Below are positions 35,704 through 45,448 of a stretch of DNA of 64,000 nt, piece by piece. Each line of letters starts with the position of its first letter. The first letter of the stretch is position 1. Made by a program: the position numbers and the translations under genes. A model generated the notes under the pieces. The model made no database searches. It saw nothing but the letters and a program-made list of their open reading frames with translations, and was not told the origin of the DNA. This DNA is from Thermoproteota archaeon. Its GTDB lineage: Archaea > Thermoproteota > Thermoprotei_A > EX4484-217-1. The stretch covers positions 1 through 64,000 of the forward strand of contig JAPDJU010000008.1 of NCBI GenBank assembly GCA_029258915.1, given 5' to 3'.

Positions 35704-36828
35704 CTATAATAACTCCCTTTTCCTACCCATATACCATATGTAAGATATTGAAATAACCTGTAAACATAAAAAGGTAGGTACAAAGTCGCTTAAGCAAACA
35801 TGTTCACTATAATGCCAAGAACCAAGTTTACGTGTTTCATCATATTCTTTTACAGTTACATTATATTCCTTAAGTTCTTTGATAAACTTATTAAACTCTC
35901 CAATATAATCTCCCATGACAATGTTACCCCAAATTATTGTTCTATTTAACATAACAGCACCACCAGCGTATTCTGGTAGGCTCTCTGATTTTATGTGAAG
36001 TGTCATATCTATAGGTATCCAGGCATCTATGTCTTCATCGTACGCTACAACCCATCCATGCCAACCGGTATTAACTAAGACATATTCATAAACATCATTC
36101 ACTGTTAAACTATAAGTATAGTTCTCGATATAAACAATACCATACTGTAAAAACGCAGGTATATTCATACCTCTAGCTATAGTGATAAACAAGTTTGCTT
36201 GCTCATCACAATCACCCTCACCTTTTTTCAAAACCTCCCATGGATAAAGCGGTGGCATGTGAGTTTTATATTTCAAAAGCCCTTTCTTTCTCAAATACTG
36301 AAACCATTCAACAATGCCCTTCAGACTTCTAAACTTTTCCTCTTTAATAACGCTACTTATTATCGGGTGCGAAAAGTTCCATAGTCTCGTGCTTTCGGTA
36401 AGGCTTACGGTTTCATTAATATACCGTGCTATGGTTCCATAGTCTGGGTATCTGCTTTCAGCGTTTATAACATCTATGATAAATACTAAGGTGTGGTTAA
36501 CATTAGACTGTTCATCTAAGATTATTGGAGGTACTTTAGCATATAACGTATCATTAATATTTACTTCATCTACCTTAACCTTGGTCCCATTAACATATGC
36601 TTCATATGAGATTTTTTGAGTAAAATTTAGAGGTATGGAAAACAAGTTTAACATAAGCTTTGAAGTATTGAATTTCTTATCACCATGGTATTCTATTATG
36701 TAAACCTGTTTCACCATGTATCTTACAACAGAATATTTTGCACAAAACCTGGTACTAGCTAGTGAAGCAATAGCTGCTATAGAGGAAATAAGTAAAAGAA
36801 GCATAACCGTTAGTGCTAGCTTCTTCAT
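35704..36828 (-). CDS. Secreted transglutaminase-like protein
   Basis: A 374-residue exported protein with signal peptide (MKKLALTVMLLLLISSIAA), a transglutaminase-like cysteine protease-fold domain showing the triad as GEGDCDEQ (Cys), GWHGWV (His) and PIDMTL (Asp), and a C-terminal hydrophobic helix ending in GRKREL. It may crosslink or cleave surface proteins. The chosen ATG overlaps the stop of the upstream hydrolase gene (TAATG); an ATG 15 bases further upstream lies inside that gene. Confidence 0.88.
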   Translation of the reverse strand: MKKLALTVMLLLLISSIAAIASLASTRFCAKYSVVRYMVKQVYIIEYHGDKKFNTSKLMLNLFSIPLNFTQKISYEAYVNGTKVKVDEVNINDTLYAKVPPIILDEQSNVNHTLVFIIDVINAESRYPDYGTIARYINETVSLTESTRLWNFSHPIISSVIKEEKFRSLKGIVEWFQYLRKKGLLKYKTHMPPLYPWEVLKKGEGDCDEQANLFITIARGMNIPAFLQYGIVYIENYTYSLTVNDVYEYVLVNTGWHGWVVAYDEDIDAWIPIDMTLHIKSESLPEYAGGAVMLNRTIIWGNIVMGDYIGEFNKFIKELKEYNVTVKEYDETRKLGSWHYSEHVCLSDFVPTFLCLQVISISYIWYMGRKRELL

Positions 36829-37709
36829 TACGTTTTCTTCCATACTAAACCCCTTTCAGTTGCTAAGAGTTTTACCTCACCCTGTTCTTCAAGCTTAGAA
36901 AGCAGGGATTTGAGAAACACATTAGATAGCATTAGTAAGGTATGGTTTGCTTCAACACTTAACCTATTAAGTATCTTTAACGCTAGCTCCATAGTGTTTT
37001 TAGGAGATTTACTTAGTTCCTCAAGTACCATGTTTACTATTTTTACTATTCTTTCACGGTTTTTACTAATAACCTCTTTACATTCGTCTTTACTTAAAAC
37101 TGGCCCATGGGAAATAATTATTGTTTCATAGTCTACGGCTATGTTTTCTTCTATGTAGTCTAAGGTCTGAAGAGCTAGAAATGGGTTAAAATAGTAGGGT
37201 ATGCCAACATTGCTCAATACTCTTTCTCCGAAAAACGAATCTGCTAAGTACGCTACACTATCGTCAGTTAATACGCCTACATGTCCTAAGGTATGTCCAG
37301 GTAAAGGAATGATATCTAGACCATTAATTCTATACGGCACTTTTAATTTACAATCTACTCTAATATCGGGAGCATTATAAAGTAAGTAATCTGCGCTTTT
37401 AAACGCATAGCCATAAGTCATATAGTTCCTTAAAACACTATCTTCTACGTATGGTGCATCTTTTTCAGAAACCCATATTTCTCTGGGTTTTATTTTTTCA
37501 GATATAGCAATATGGTCTGCATGATAGTGCGTTAATATGCAGATGACATAGTTTTTATTTAGCTTCCTTATTATCGACCTTATCTTCTTTGCTCTTTTAC
37601 TGCCTAAGCCGGGGTCTACAACGTATACTTTTTCATCTAAATATATTAGAGTTGAAGGGGACCCTCTAATATACATGGTCTTCTTACCTAATTTTTTCAC
37701 AGCTTCCAA
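36828..37709 (-). CDS. Metallo-beta-lactamase-fold hydrolase (GloB-like)
   Basis: A 293-residue hydrolase with the zinc motif LTHYHADHI, a later metal ligand in PLPGHTLGHVGV, Asp in AYLADSFFG and His in ISHGPV, in the order of the glyoxalase II-like branch. A helical C-terminal region (about residues 215-290) follows. Substrate unknown. It is translationally coupled to the transglutaminase-like gene downstream by a one-base overlap. Confidence 0.9.
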   Translation of the reverse strand: MEAVKKLGKKTMYIRGSPSTLIYLDEKVYVVDPGLGSKRAKKIRSIIRKLNKNYVICILTHYHADHIAISEKIKPREIWVSEKDAPYVEDSVLRNYMTYGYAFKSADYLLYNAPDIRVDCKLKVPYRINGLDIIPLPGHTLGHVGVLTDDSVAYLADSFFGERVLSNVGIPYYFNPFLALQTLDYIEENIAVDYETIIISHGPVLSKDECKEVISKNRERIVKIVNMVLEELSKSPKNTMELALKILNRLSVEANHTLLMLSNVFLKSLLSKLEEQGEVKLLATERGLVWKKT

Positions 37710-37837
37710 GAATAATCCCTATATAAGTATTTTCTCCTGTACTATTTCAAATATATCATGACAAAAATTTTATGTACTTAATTTCTATAACTATAATGCT
37801 AAATCGATTCCAACATTGTTTGGGCAGGGTTTAAACT

Positions 37838-38062
37838 ATGAAAAGTCGGAGAAAATATACAACAGTATCCATACCAATAACTCTTTACAATAGAATAAAG
37901 AATCTGATAGAAAACACGGGGTTTACAAGTGTTTCACAATATGTAACATATGTTTTAAGAGAAGTAGTTTCAGCTCATGAAGAGGCAAGATATAGGGAGC
38001 CTTTTACAGAAGAAGATAAGAAGAGAATATTAGAGAGACTAAGAAGACTAGGCTATCTTTAA
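37838..38062 (+). CDS. Ribbon-helix-helix (CopG-type) DNA-binding protein
   Basis: A 74-residue protein with N-terminal KYTTVSIPITLYNRIKNLI followed by GFTSVSQYVTYVLREVV, the classic ribbon-helix-helix dimer fold, and a charged C-terminal tail (EEDKKRILERLRRLGYL) that could bind a partner such as a toxin. No toxin gene is adjacent. It ends overlapping the convergent membrane glycosyltransferase gene by 15 bases. Confidence 0.85.
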   Translation: MKSRRKYTTVSIPITLYNRIKNLIENTGFTSVSQYVTYVLREVVSAHEEARYREPFTEEDKKRILERLRRLGYL

Positions 38063-39379
38063 TTCTTTAGTTTTAACCATAATCAATACTAGGGTTAAAA
38101 AGTAGATCACCGTTAGTCCTAAAGAGTAAATAATGTAAAGTATATGGTCACAATATATGTTTAAGGAAATTTTACTTAACCATCTTATAAGTATGATGTT
38201 AGGTTCAAACATGTGTGCATGAAACCAGAAGGTTGCAGGGAACATGAAAAACCATAGTGAGGGATAAATAATCGTTACTAGTATCAATGTTCTTAAAATC
38301 CCCACTTTAACCTTACCCAAGGCTAAGCATCCAAGACCAACTACTGGTACGAAGTATTGATAGTTAACTCTCCAATAAAATGTTGGGAATACAAGGTATA
38401 AGCAATAACATAAAACCCATGTTTCCACATTTCTCTTTAAAAGAAAAGCCGAACGATAAAGCATAACAATGCTTGCCGCAGCAAAAACCATGAACAGAAT
38501 TTTCAAAACATACATTGTTTCAACGCCAAAAACTTTGTGAATATAAGTTGCAAGACTTGAAACACCATTAAAACTATAGCAAATAGGTTCTGTATAATAA
38601 ATAGTAGCTGGCATGGTTAAGCATTTCACTATATTAGTCCAGCTTTCAGGGCAAAACAGTAAGAAAGGTCCTGTAATTACAACAAACGGTAATAGAAACA
38701 GCGAAGCATACTTGATAAGCTTAGTCTTCGATCCCTTAGTTAAAATCCATGTTTTCAAAAGTAAAGGTAGTGAAGCAAGCAGTATTGTCTGTTTTAAAGT
38801 TACGGCTAAGCCTGAAAACATCATGGACAGCTGTTTTCTTTTCCTAAAATAGTACAGCGAAATCAAGAGCAACATTAGCGCTACATTATCAAACATACCG
38901 TATATCGACGAGTTATAGATTGTTACGGGGTTCAGATAGTATAAAGCAGTATAGGATATTCTTTGGGACAGCTTATATATTATCAGTGCTACTATAACGT
39001 CACTAATGACTAAGACAGATTTTACAGCTATAATCCAACTTGTAGAAACCTTAACTATATGTAAGCTATTTGTATAGCTTGTTTTCACTGTTCCATTAGC
39101 TATCAACTTAAGTATGTACAGTAATGTAACCCAAAAAGGAGAATAGACGTAAGGCCAAGGATAAGACCATTGCTCTTCAACCCATTGCTCTCCTGTAGCA
39201 TACATGTAAAAACAGAAGCCATGCCTTGCCATAGTGTTTGCAAAGTTTAAAAACTGCGGTATATCTGAGCCTGTGGAAAAAGGCGTGAAAAACAATCTTA
39301 TGACAGTTCCTATAGTAAAAACTATAATTACTGCTAAGTGCTGCTTTTTCAGCCGATGTTTTTCCATGTTTTCTTTCAT
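38048..39379 (-). CDS. GT-C-type membrane glycosyltransferase
   Basis: A 443-residue integral membrane protein with about ten helices. The first extracytoplasmic loop (FFTPFSTGSDIPQFLNFANT) holds the acidic residue characteristic of dolichyl-phosphate-sugar-using GT-C enzymes, and the pattern of aromatic loops (EEQWSYPWPYVYSPFW) resembles archaeal PIG-M/ALG-like transferases. It would mannosylate or glycosylate lipids or surface proteins outside the membrane. Acceptor unknown. Confidence 0.8.
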   Translation of the reverse strand: MKENMEKHRLKKQHLAVIIVFTIGTVIRLFFTPFSTGSDIPQFLNFANTMARHGFCFYMYATGEQWVEEQWSYPWPYVYSPFWVTLLYILKLIANGTVKTSYTNSLHIVKVSTSWIIAVKSVLVISDVIVALIIYKLSQRISYTALYYLNPVTIYNSSIYGMFDNVALMLLLISLYYFRKRKQLSMMFSGLAVTLKQTILLASLPLLLKTWILTKGSKTKLIKYASLFLLPFVVITGPFLLFCPESWTNIVKCLTMPATIYYTEPICYSFNGVSSLATYIHKVFGVETMYVLKILFMVFAAASIVMLYRSAFLLKRNVETWVLCYCLYLVFPTFYWRVNYQYFVPVVGLGCLALGKVKVGILRTLILVTIIYPSLWFFMFPATFWFHAHMFEPNIILIRWLSKISLNIYCDHILYIIYSLGLTVIYFLTLVLIMVKTKELKIA

Positions 39380-39400
39380 ATTTATTACACTTTTTAATAC

Positions 39401-40096
39401 CTATATGAGATTATTACTAATTTCTAAAACTGTTAGGATATGTGATAGAATAGTCCATGTTTCTAAACTTTTAGTATACATAGAGTAAATTTCATCGCAG
39501 AGCTCGTATGTTTCTTTTTCAAAATCTCCATGCGGAAAGCCTCCAATAATAAACACGTCTCCTTTTCGAATTATTTTAGGCACATCGGTTAAGCGTATTT
39601 TTTCACCTTTTTCAGAAAGCAATATTACTTTTCTAGGGTTAATTTTGCTTATAAGATCTTTTAAACTCATTGTCTTAACATATAATAGTGGTTTTTCAGA
39701 TCTTGGCGGTACCTTACCGTGTTTTAAGAGCTGCTCCATTAAACCGACAAATCTATTATAGTTCTTAGGTATTCTAACTTCAGGATTAACTGTTATTACA
39801 TAGTTTTCTAAAGTATGAACATAAATGTTTAGCATACCTTCTTGGTTGAGGGGAGAATTTAGAGCAAGTAATAGAGAAACATGAACTATATCAGGTCTTC
39901 CTCTTTTCTCTCTCCCAGCTATATTTTTCATTGCATGATAATGTAAAGATTTATCCAATAGCATTTCTGCGGGCTTCTTTCTTCTCCGCTTAGCATTCTT
40001 AATTACTGAAGGATCATTCCAGAGTTCTTTAGGTATAAGCTCAAGACTTGACTCTGCTAATATTAAAGTGTATTTTCTTCTAGAGATAAATGACAC
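39401..40096 (-). CDS. nep1: rRNA pseudouridine N1-methyltransferase Nep1 (Emg1)
   Basis: A 231-residue SPOUT-class methyltransferase. Motifs include SLELIPKELW at the start, KRRRKKPAEMLLDKSLHYHAM, GRPDIVHVSLLLALNSPLN, and the C-terminal knot region FIIGGFPHGDFE. Nep1 methylates N1 of a hypermodified pseudouridine in 16S rRNA and is needed for small-subunit assembly. It is divergent from the rnp4 cluster. Confidence 0.95.
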   Translation of the reverse strand: MSFISRRKYTLILAESSLELIPKELWNDPSVIKNAKRRRKKPAEMLLDKSLHYHAMKNIAGREKRGRPDIVHVSLLLALNSPLNQEGMLNIYVHTLENYVITVNPEVRIPKNYNRFVGLMEQLLKHGKVPPRSEKPLLYVKTMSLKDLISKINPRKVILLSEKGEKIRLTDVPKIIRKGDVFIIGGFPHGDFEKETYELCDEIYSMYTKSLETWTILSHILTVLEISNNLI

Positions 40097-40163
40097 CCCC
40101 CGGTATTTGCATAAAAATGTTAAGAATAACTAAACTTATAATGTTAGTGTGGAACCGAAAACC

Positions 40164-40487
40164 ATGTCTAAAAAGGGAATAGTAAAAGACTTAGCAAGAC
40201 AGCGTATAAGATGGCTTTTCAATTTAGCTGCAGAAGAAACAAGGAAAGGAAGGTATGAAAGAGCAAGAAGATATACGGAGTTAATAATGAAAATAGCTGA
40301 AAAAGGCAACATAAAGATACCACGGCTAATAAAAAGAAGTATATGTTTAAATTGTGGCGTGGTATTAATACCGGGAATAACTTTAAGTATTAGGCTTAAA
40401 GGAGAAGGTAGAGGATCCCATATAACAGCTAAGTGCATGCTCTGCGGTTGGATTAAAAGATACTACATTAAGGTTAAACGGATATGA
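40164..40487 (+). CDS. rnp4: Ribonuclease P protein component 4 (Rpp21)
   Basis: A 107-residue zinc protein of the archaeal RNase P holoenzyme. The zinc ligands are in CLNCGVV and CMLCGWIKRYY. Upstream sequence contains a TATA-like AAACTTATA, and the ATG at 40164 would be nearly leaderless; a GTG at 40149 is possible. It begins a long plus-strand cluster, overlapping yhbY by four bases. Confidence 0.94.
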   Translation: MSKKGIVKDLARQRIRWLFNLAAEETRKGRYERARRYTELIMKIAEKGNIKIPRLIKRSICLNCGVVLIPGITLSIRLKGEGRGSHITAKCMLCGWIKRYYIKVKRI

Positions 40488-40786
40488 GAAAAATAAAGGA
40501 ACTTAAAAAGTACTGGCAGCAAAGAAAAGCAGAGATTAGAATAGGAAAAGCTGGACTTTCTGAGAACATACTAAGGGAAATCGATAGAAGACTTGAAGAA
40601 CAAGAAATAGTTAAAGTTAAGGTTCTACGATCAGCCTTCGCTATCGAGAAAAAGGATAGATTTCAAATAGCCCAAGAAGCCGCTAAAAAATTAAACGCCA
40701 TGCTGGTTGAAGTTAGAGGTAAAACCTTTATAGTGTACAGAAAACGCAGGAAAAACTTAAAGAAAAAACTTAAAACTAATACGTGA
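40484..40786 (+). CDS. YhbY/CRM-domain RNA-binding protein
   Basis: A 100-residue single CRM domain, recognised by IRIGKAGLSENILREIDRRLEEQEIVKVKVL and a basic C-terminal tail. Such proteins bind pre-ribosomal RNA. The ATGA overlap with rnp4 shows coupling. Confidence 0.92.
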   Translation: MRKIKELKKYWQQRKAEIRIGKAGLSENILREIDRRLEEQEIVKVKVLRSAFAIEKKDRFQIAQEAAKKLNAMLVEVRGKTFIVYRKRRKNLKKKLKTNT

Positions 40787-40817
40787 ATAAGCATATAGCA
40801 ACAAAGTGGTGAACATA

Positions 40818-41282
40818 ATGGTATCAGCAACCCAAGTACCTGCTGACAAACTAATATCTGAGCTAGCCAAATATTTGAAAGAAAAAATACCTCAAATAAA
40901 ACCTCCACATTGGGCCCCTTATGTGAAAACAGGCTCCCATAAGGAAAGGGTGCCTGACAGTCCGGACTGGTGGTATTATAGATGTGCCTCAATACTTAGA
41001 AAACTATATGTTAGTGGGGAACCTATCGGAGTAGAAAGCTTAAGAGTAGCTTATGGTGGCAGTAAAAACTATGGAGTATCTCCTGAACACTTTGTTAAAG
41101 GATCTGGAAGCATTATAAGGAAAGCTTTGCAGCAACTTGAAAAAGCAGGGCTTGTAATCAAAGTACCTAAGAAAGGCAGAACTTTATCTCCCAAAGGCAG
41201 ATCTCTTCTTGACAAACTGGCTAACAAAGTTATGAGAGAACTGGCTAAAGAAAATAAGGAACTAGAAAAGTATCTTAAATAG
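40818..41282 (+). CDS. rps19e: Ribosomal protein S19e
   Basis: A 154-residue S19e, with the family signatures [33 protein letters not shown] and [10 protein letters not shown]. The ATG at 40818 follows GGTGA by a few bases; an upstream GTG at 40806 overlaps that ribosome-binding site. Confidence 0.97.
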   Translation: MVSATQVPADKLISELAKYLKEKIPQIKPPHWAPYVKTGSHKERVPDSPDWWYYRCASILRKLYVSGEPIGVESLRVAYGGSKNYGVSPEHFVKGSGSIIRKALQQLEKAGLVIKVPKKGRTLSPKGRSLLDKLANKVMRELAKENKELEKYLK

Positions 41283-41325
41283 AGTAAACTTAACAAGTAT
41301 CTAAGAAAACATTTGGGCGATAATT

Positions 41326-41679
41326 ATGAGTTACGGAGATGTAAGCGAAGAAGAATTAGAAGAAATTAAAAGGAGAAAATTGCTTGAAATGCAAAGAAGA
41401 TTGTTAGAGGAGGAAAGAAGGAGAAGGCTAGAAAGAGAAATTGAAGCAAGAAAACAAGCTATTTTAAGAAGAATACTTACACCTAAAGCTCTTGAAAGAC
41501 TATATAATGTTAAGCTCATAAGACCTGATATTGCCACTTATGTTGAAGACCAATTAATAGCCTTGGCTCAAGCAGGGAGGATAAGAACCCCTATAGATGA
41601 TGAAACATTGAAAGCTATACTTGCAGAAATACATGCTCGAACACGGAGAGAATTTAAGATAAGAATTAAAGAAAAGTGA
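41326..41679 (+). CDS. PDCD5-family DNA/nucleic-acid-binding protein
   Basis: A 117-residue protein of the PDCD5/TFAR19 family. A charged N-terminal coiled coil ([19 protein letters not shown]) is followed by the conserved three-helix core ([18 protein letters not shown] and [14 protein letters not shown]). Its position between S19e and L39e is conserved in archaea. Function is poorly defined; family members bind DNA or chaperonin. Confidence 0.95.
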   Translation: MSYGDVSEEELEEIKRRKLLEMQRRLLEEERRRRLEREIEARKQAILRRILTPKALERLYNVKLIRPDIATYVEDQLIALAQAGRIRTPIDDETLKAILAEIHARTRREFKIRIKEK

Positions 41680-41690
41680 GGTTTTCAATT

Positions 41691-41846
41691 ATGACACGTT
41701 TCATACATTTAGCTAGAAAACTGAGGTTAGCTAGAGCATTAAAGTCTAGCTCTCCTGTACCATTGTGGGTTATAGGTAGAACCGGAGGAAAATTTAGAAG
41801 ACACCCCAAAATGAGGCATTGGAGAAGGGTTAAACTGAAAGTATAG
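41691..41846 (+). CDS. rpl39e: Ribosomal protein L39e
   Basis: A 51-residue basic protein that matches L39e: [20 protein letters not shown] followed by a final block HWRRVKLKV. It lies near the exit tunnel in the archaeal ribosome. It starts 11 bases after the PDCD5 stop and is followed 12 bases later by L31e. Confidence 0.96.
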   Translation: MTRFIHLARKLRLARALKSSSPVPLWVIGRTGGKFRRHPKMRHWRRVKLKV

Positions 41847-41857
41847 AGGTGTGTTAA

Positions 41858-42130
41858 GTGTCCGAGAAAAAGAGCATTATCTTAGAAAGAGAGTACGTTA
41901 TACCTTTAAAGAGAGTTTACTTTCTTCAAAGAACCAAAAGAGCACCAAGAGCTATTAGGTTTATCAAGAGTTTTGTTAAAAGGCATGTTAAGGCAGAGAA
42001 GGTTATAATATCTAATAAGCTTAACGAATACATTTGGAGTAGAGGCATAGAGAAGCCTCCTAGAAGAGTAAAGGTAAGAGTTATAAAAACTGAGGATAAT
42101 GTTGCTAAAGTCTTTTTAATAGGAGAATAG
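41858..42130 (+). CDS. rpl31e: Ribosomal protein L31e
   Basis: A 90-residue L31e with a GTG start, recognised by the basic segment RAPRAIRFIKSFVKRHVKAE and by EYIWSRGIEKPPRRVKVRV. It precedes aIF6 by five bases. Confidence 0.96.
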   Translation: MSEKKSIILEREYVIPLKRVYFLQRTKRAPRAIRFIKSFVKRHVKAEKVIISNKLNEYIWSRGIEKPPRRVKVRVIKTEDNVAKVFLIGE

Positions 42131-42135
42131 TAGCA

Positions 42136-42816
42136 ATGCCCACATATAGAGTTTCTTTTAACGGGAACATATACATAGGAGCCTTTATTTTTACAAATGA
42201 TAAACATACTCTTACACCTTTAGATGCTTCTGAAAAGTTAATCAGCATTGCAAAAGAAATTTTAAAAACAGAAATTTTAAAAATCAAAATAATGGATTCT
42301 CCAATACTTGGAATACTTATAGTTGGAAACAACAAGGGCATTATTTTACCCTATCTTGTAAGGGATGAAGAACTTAAGCTAATCAAGGATTCCGTAGGAG
42401 ACGCATTAAACATAGGAGTGTTGCCTTCAAAGAAAACAGCGGTTGGAAACATAATTTTAGCTAACGACAAAGCTGCGCTCGTACACCCTGAGTTAGATTC
42501 TAAGTCAACTAAGCTAGTAGAGGATATTTTAGACGTACCTGTTGAAAAAGGTACCATAGCCGGCGTTCCAACAGTAGGCTCCGTAGCTGTAGTTACAAAT
42601 AAAGGCCTGCTTGTTCATCCTGAAACCTCGGAGGAAGAGTTAAAGTTTTTAGGGGAATTTTTCAAGGTAAAAGTAGATGTAGGCACAGTAAATTTCGGAG
42701 TATCCTTCATAAAAACAGGTATTGTAGTTAACTCTTATGGTGCATTAGTTGGTGAAAGAACTACAGGTCCCGAAATAATGAGAATTGAACAAGTATTTGA
42801 CATAGCAGGCGGTTAA
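42136..42816 (+). CDS. eif6: Translation initiation factor aIF6
   Basis: A 226-residue anti-association factor that binds the large subunit. The five-fold pentein repeat is visible from recurring segments such as VGNNKGIILP, LANDKAALVHPEL, VTNKGLLVHPETS and VVNSYGALVGERTTGPE. It is followed directly by LX. Confidence 0.97.
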   Translation: MPTYRVSFNGNIYIGAFIFTNDKHTLTPLDASEKLISIAKEILKTEILKIKIMDSPILGILIVGNNKGIILPYLVRDEELKLIKDSVGDALNIGVLPSKKTAVGNIILANDKAALVHPELDSKSTKLVEDILDVPVEKGTIAGVPTVGSVAVVTNKGLLVHPETSEEELKFLGEFFKVKVDVGTVNFGVSFIKTGIVVNSYGALVGERTTGPEIMRIEQVFDIAGG

Positions 42817-42817
42817 A

Positions 42818-43081
42818 ATGTCTAAGGTTAAGGTCTTTAGAGTTGAAGGTCAAATGCTTATAGGTCATGATGAGTTTCCTAGAGTGCAAAAATTCGTAAA
42901 GGATGTTAGAGCTGTTAAACCCGAAGATGCTATAGAAATAGTTTACTCAGAATTAGGAAGTAGACATAAAGTAAAAAGAAAACATATAAGAATACTAAAG
43001 GTATATGAAATAACCCCTGAAGAAAGTAAAGACCCTAACATCTATAAGCTAAGTCTGTTAGACAAAATAGTTCTAACATAG
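42818..43081 (+). CDS. rplX: Ribosomal protein LX (L20a/L18a)
   Basis: An 87-residue archaeal LX protein with FRVEGQMLIGHDEFPRVQKF and SELGSRHKVKRKHIRI. It starts one base after the aIF6 stop. Confidence 0.95.
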   Translation: MSKVKVFRVEGQMLIGHDEFPRVQKFVKDVRAVKPEDAIEIVYSELGSRHKVKRKHIRILKVYEITPEESKDPNIYKLSLLDKIVLT

Positions 43082-43107
43082 AATACATCGACTTATTGGT
43101 GCTTATC

Positions 43108-43563
43108 ATGTCTAAAAGCGCTAAGTTAGAGGCTAGACTAAGAGAAGACTTAGAAAGACATATTGTAGAGCTTCAAAACTTACAAGCACAGTATGATGCA
43201 TTTAAAGCAAGTTTTGATGCGTTACTATCGATGCTTAGCGAGGTAAAAGTTGTTAAGGAGGAGCTGAAAACACTATCTCAGCTTAGCAAAGGCGAGAAAA
43301 TCCTAATACCCTTAGGAAATAGGGTTTTTATAAAAGCCGAAATAGTTGATCCAACGAAAACTCTTTTCAATCTTGGAGGAGGAGTTTACGCTATCTTGAA
43401 ACCAAGAGAAGCTGAAGAGAAGCTAACAGAATATGAAAAAGATTTAAGTGAAAAACTAAACAGGATACAGAAAGAACTAACAGAGACTGCAAGAAAAATA
43501 GCAATAATACAAAATGCTATCAAGAGAATACAAGAGAAGATTGAGAAAAAGCAGAAGAAATAG
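43108..43563 (+). CDS. pfdA: Prefoldin subunit alpha
   Basis: A 151-residue coiled-coil chaperone subunit: two long helices (about 1-50 and 105-150) flank a beta segment with ILIPLGNRVFIKAEI. It pairs with prefoldin beta to carry unfolded proteins to the thermosome. The ATG at 43108 is preceded by GGTG; an upstream in-frame TTG is less likely. Confidence 0.94.
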   Translation: MSKSAKLEARLREDLERHIVELQNLQAQYDAFKASFDALLSMLSEVKVVKEELKTLSQLSKGEKILIPLGNRVFIKAEIVDPTKTLFNLGGGVYAILKPREAEEKLTEYEKDLSEKLNRIQKELTETARKIAIIQNAIKRIQEKIEKKQKK

Positions 43564-43596
43564 AAAAGATAATCTGCATTCTGAGGAGTAATTAGA

Positions 43597-44496
43597 TTGT
43601 TTGAAGGGCTAAGAAGAATATTTAGAGGTTTAACCGAAAAAATTTCAGGTAAAATTTCTAAGAAAACATTAACTGAAATACTTGACGAAATATTTTTAGA
43701 ACTTGTAGAGTGCGATGTAGCTTATGTTGTTGCTGAAAAAATTGTTGAAGAAATACGTTTAAGATACGAAGAGAGACCATTTAAAAACCACAATGAGGTA
43801 CTTAATGTTTTAAAAGAAATAATTCTAAACATATTAGAAAAAGCTAGTAACCAAAATTTCATAAATGAAATAACTAAACATGCTTCAAAGAAAAAACCCG
43901 TCACTATAGTTTTCTTAGGCATTAATGGTGTTGGAAAAACAACTACCATAGCAAAAATAGCTAAGAAGCTTAGAGACCATGGTTTTAAGGTGGTTCTTTC
44001 AGCAGCCGATACTTATAGAGCTGGAGCACAGGAGCAGATAGAATATCATGCTAAAAAACTAAATCTTCCAATAATTAAGCATAAGTACGGTAGTGACCCA
44101 GCCGCTGTCGCTTATGATACTGTACGTTACGCCGAGAATAGAGGGCTTGATGTAGTTCTTATAGACACTGCAGGTAGAATGCATACAGACATAGACCTGG
44201 TTAATGAGTTAAAGAAAATAGTCAGAGTTGTCGAACCTGATTTTAAAACGCTGGTTGTAGATGCTCTCACAGGAAATGATGCATTAGAACAGGCTAAAAT
44301 GTTTAATGAACAAGTAGGTGTAGATAACATAGTCATAGCTAAAATGGATGCTGATGTTAAAGGCGGTGTAGCTCTATCATTAGCTTACGTGATACAAAAA
44401 CCAATAGTCTTTATAGGTGTGGGACAAAAATACGATGACCTCGAAAAATTTGACCCGCAGAAAATAGTTTCTCTAATAATTAGTGAGGCTAAATAG
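43597..44496 (+). CDS. ftsY: Signal recognition particle receptor FtsY
   Basis: A 299-residue SRP GTPase. The NG domain shows GINGVGKTTTIAKIA (G1), DTYRAGAQEQI, IDTAGRMHTD (G3), AKMDADVKGG (G4 type) and FIGVGQKYDDLEKFDP. The acidic N-terminal A domain of bacteria is nearly absent, as usual for archaea. The start is TTG at 43597. Confidence 0.97.
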   Translation: MFEGLRRIFRGLTEKISGKISKKTLTEILDEIFLELVECDVAYVVAEKIVEEIRLRYEERPFKNHNEVLNVLKEIILNILEKASNQNFINEITKHASKKKPVTIVFLGINGVGKTTTIAKIAKKLRDHGFKVVLSAADTYRAGAQEQIEYHAKKLNLPIIKHKYGSDPAAVAYDTVRYAENRGLDVVLIDTAGRMHTDIDLVNELKKIVRVVEPDFKTLVVDALTGNDALEQAKMFNEQVGVDNIVIAKMDADVKGGVALSLAYVIQKPIVFIGVGQKYDDLEKFDPQKIVSLIISEAK

Positions 44497-44500
44497 CAGT

Positions 44501-45346
44501 ATGTTTGAAGCTAGGTATGCTCTAATATTTTCTATAAAAGACGATGCTGGAGTAAATATTGCTAAAAGAATATCTGAATTAGAGCATTGCGAAAAAGTAA
44601 GTATAAGTGGTGAAGCTATAGTCAGTTTACTTTACATCCCTAAATACGATGCTTACTTAGCCTCATTTAGAGACGACATAGTTTATGTAAACTATGTTGA
44701 TAAATACTTCAAAGTAAATTACTACATTTATCTTTCAAGACATAGTAGTATGAGACAAATAAAATCATTGACAGTGCATTATACGGGGAACGTAAGTAAA
44801 GAAAAAGCCTATGGTGCTAATCCTAGAGAGCTTTCAAAAACATATCCTCCTTTAGCGAAAACTATTATTTCAAACGTAAGAAAATTTGCTAGAGAACTAT
44901 GTGTAGATAATGTATATGAGGTAGTGTATGAAGCTACGCATCACGGTCCAACAAATCTTAGTAAACCTTTAATTTTTGTAGAAATAGGAAGTTCCCCCAG
45001 CGAATGGAAAAGCAAGAAAGCAGCGATAACCATAGCTAAAGCTGTATTACATTCTCTAAAAGATGTAGAAAATTACAGGAACTGTGTAGGCGTTATAGGT
45101 ATTGGTGGAGGTCATTACTCAAGAAAACATACAGAATATTGTTTAAAAACCGAAGTATGTTATAGCCATATTTTCTCAAAACATGTTCTAAGCATGGTTG
45201 ATAACGGAATTTTAAAGCAGGCACTTAGCAAAACCCTTCACCCGATAAACCAAGTAATTATAGAGAAGAAAGGTGCAAAGTCTTCGTTTAAAAAGCTAAT
45301 AGAGGCTTTTGCTCAAGAAGCAGGGTTAATGGTAAAATATATTTAA
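44501..45346 (+). CDS. dtdA: D-aminoacyl-tRNA deacylase (archaeal DtdA/GEK1)
   Basis: A 281-residue enzyme that hydrolyses D-aminoacyl-tRNAs. Family segments are THHGPTNLSKPLIFVEIGSS, EW at the following turn, and GIGGGHYSRKHTEY, which hold the zinc-binding histidines. The ATG at 44501 is four bases after the ftsY stop. Confidence 0.95.
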   Translation: MFEARYALIFSIKDDAGVNIAKRISELEHCEKVSISGEAIVSLLYIPKYDAYLASFRDDIVYVNYVDKYFKVNYYIYLSRHSSMRQIKSLTVHYTGNVSKEKAYGANPRELSKTYPPLAKTIISNVRKFARELCVDNVYEVVYEATHHGPTNLSKPLIFVEIGSSPSEWKSKKAAITIAKAVLHSLKDVENYRNCVGVIGIGGGHYSRKHTEYCLKTEVCYSHIFSKHVLSMVDNGILKQALSKTLHPINQVIIEKKGAKSSFKKLIEAFAQEAGLMVKYI

Positions 45347-45448
45347 ATACTATCTTCAATTAGGAGTGGAACAATAGTAGAATTTAAAAGTTAAATACCT
45401 TATATGCTATCCTACAGAGTGTCTAGATTAGGACTCGAGTTGGGGTAA

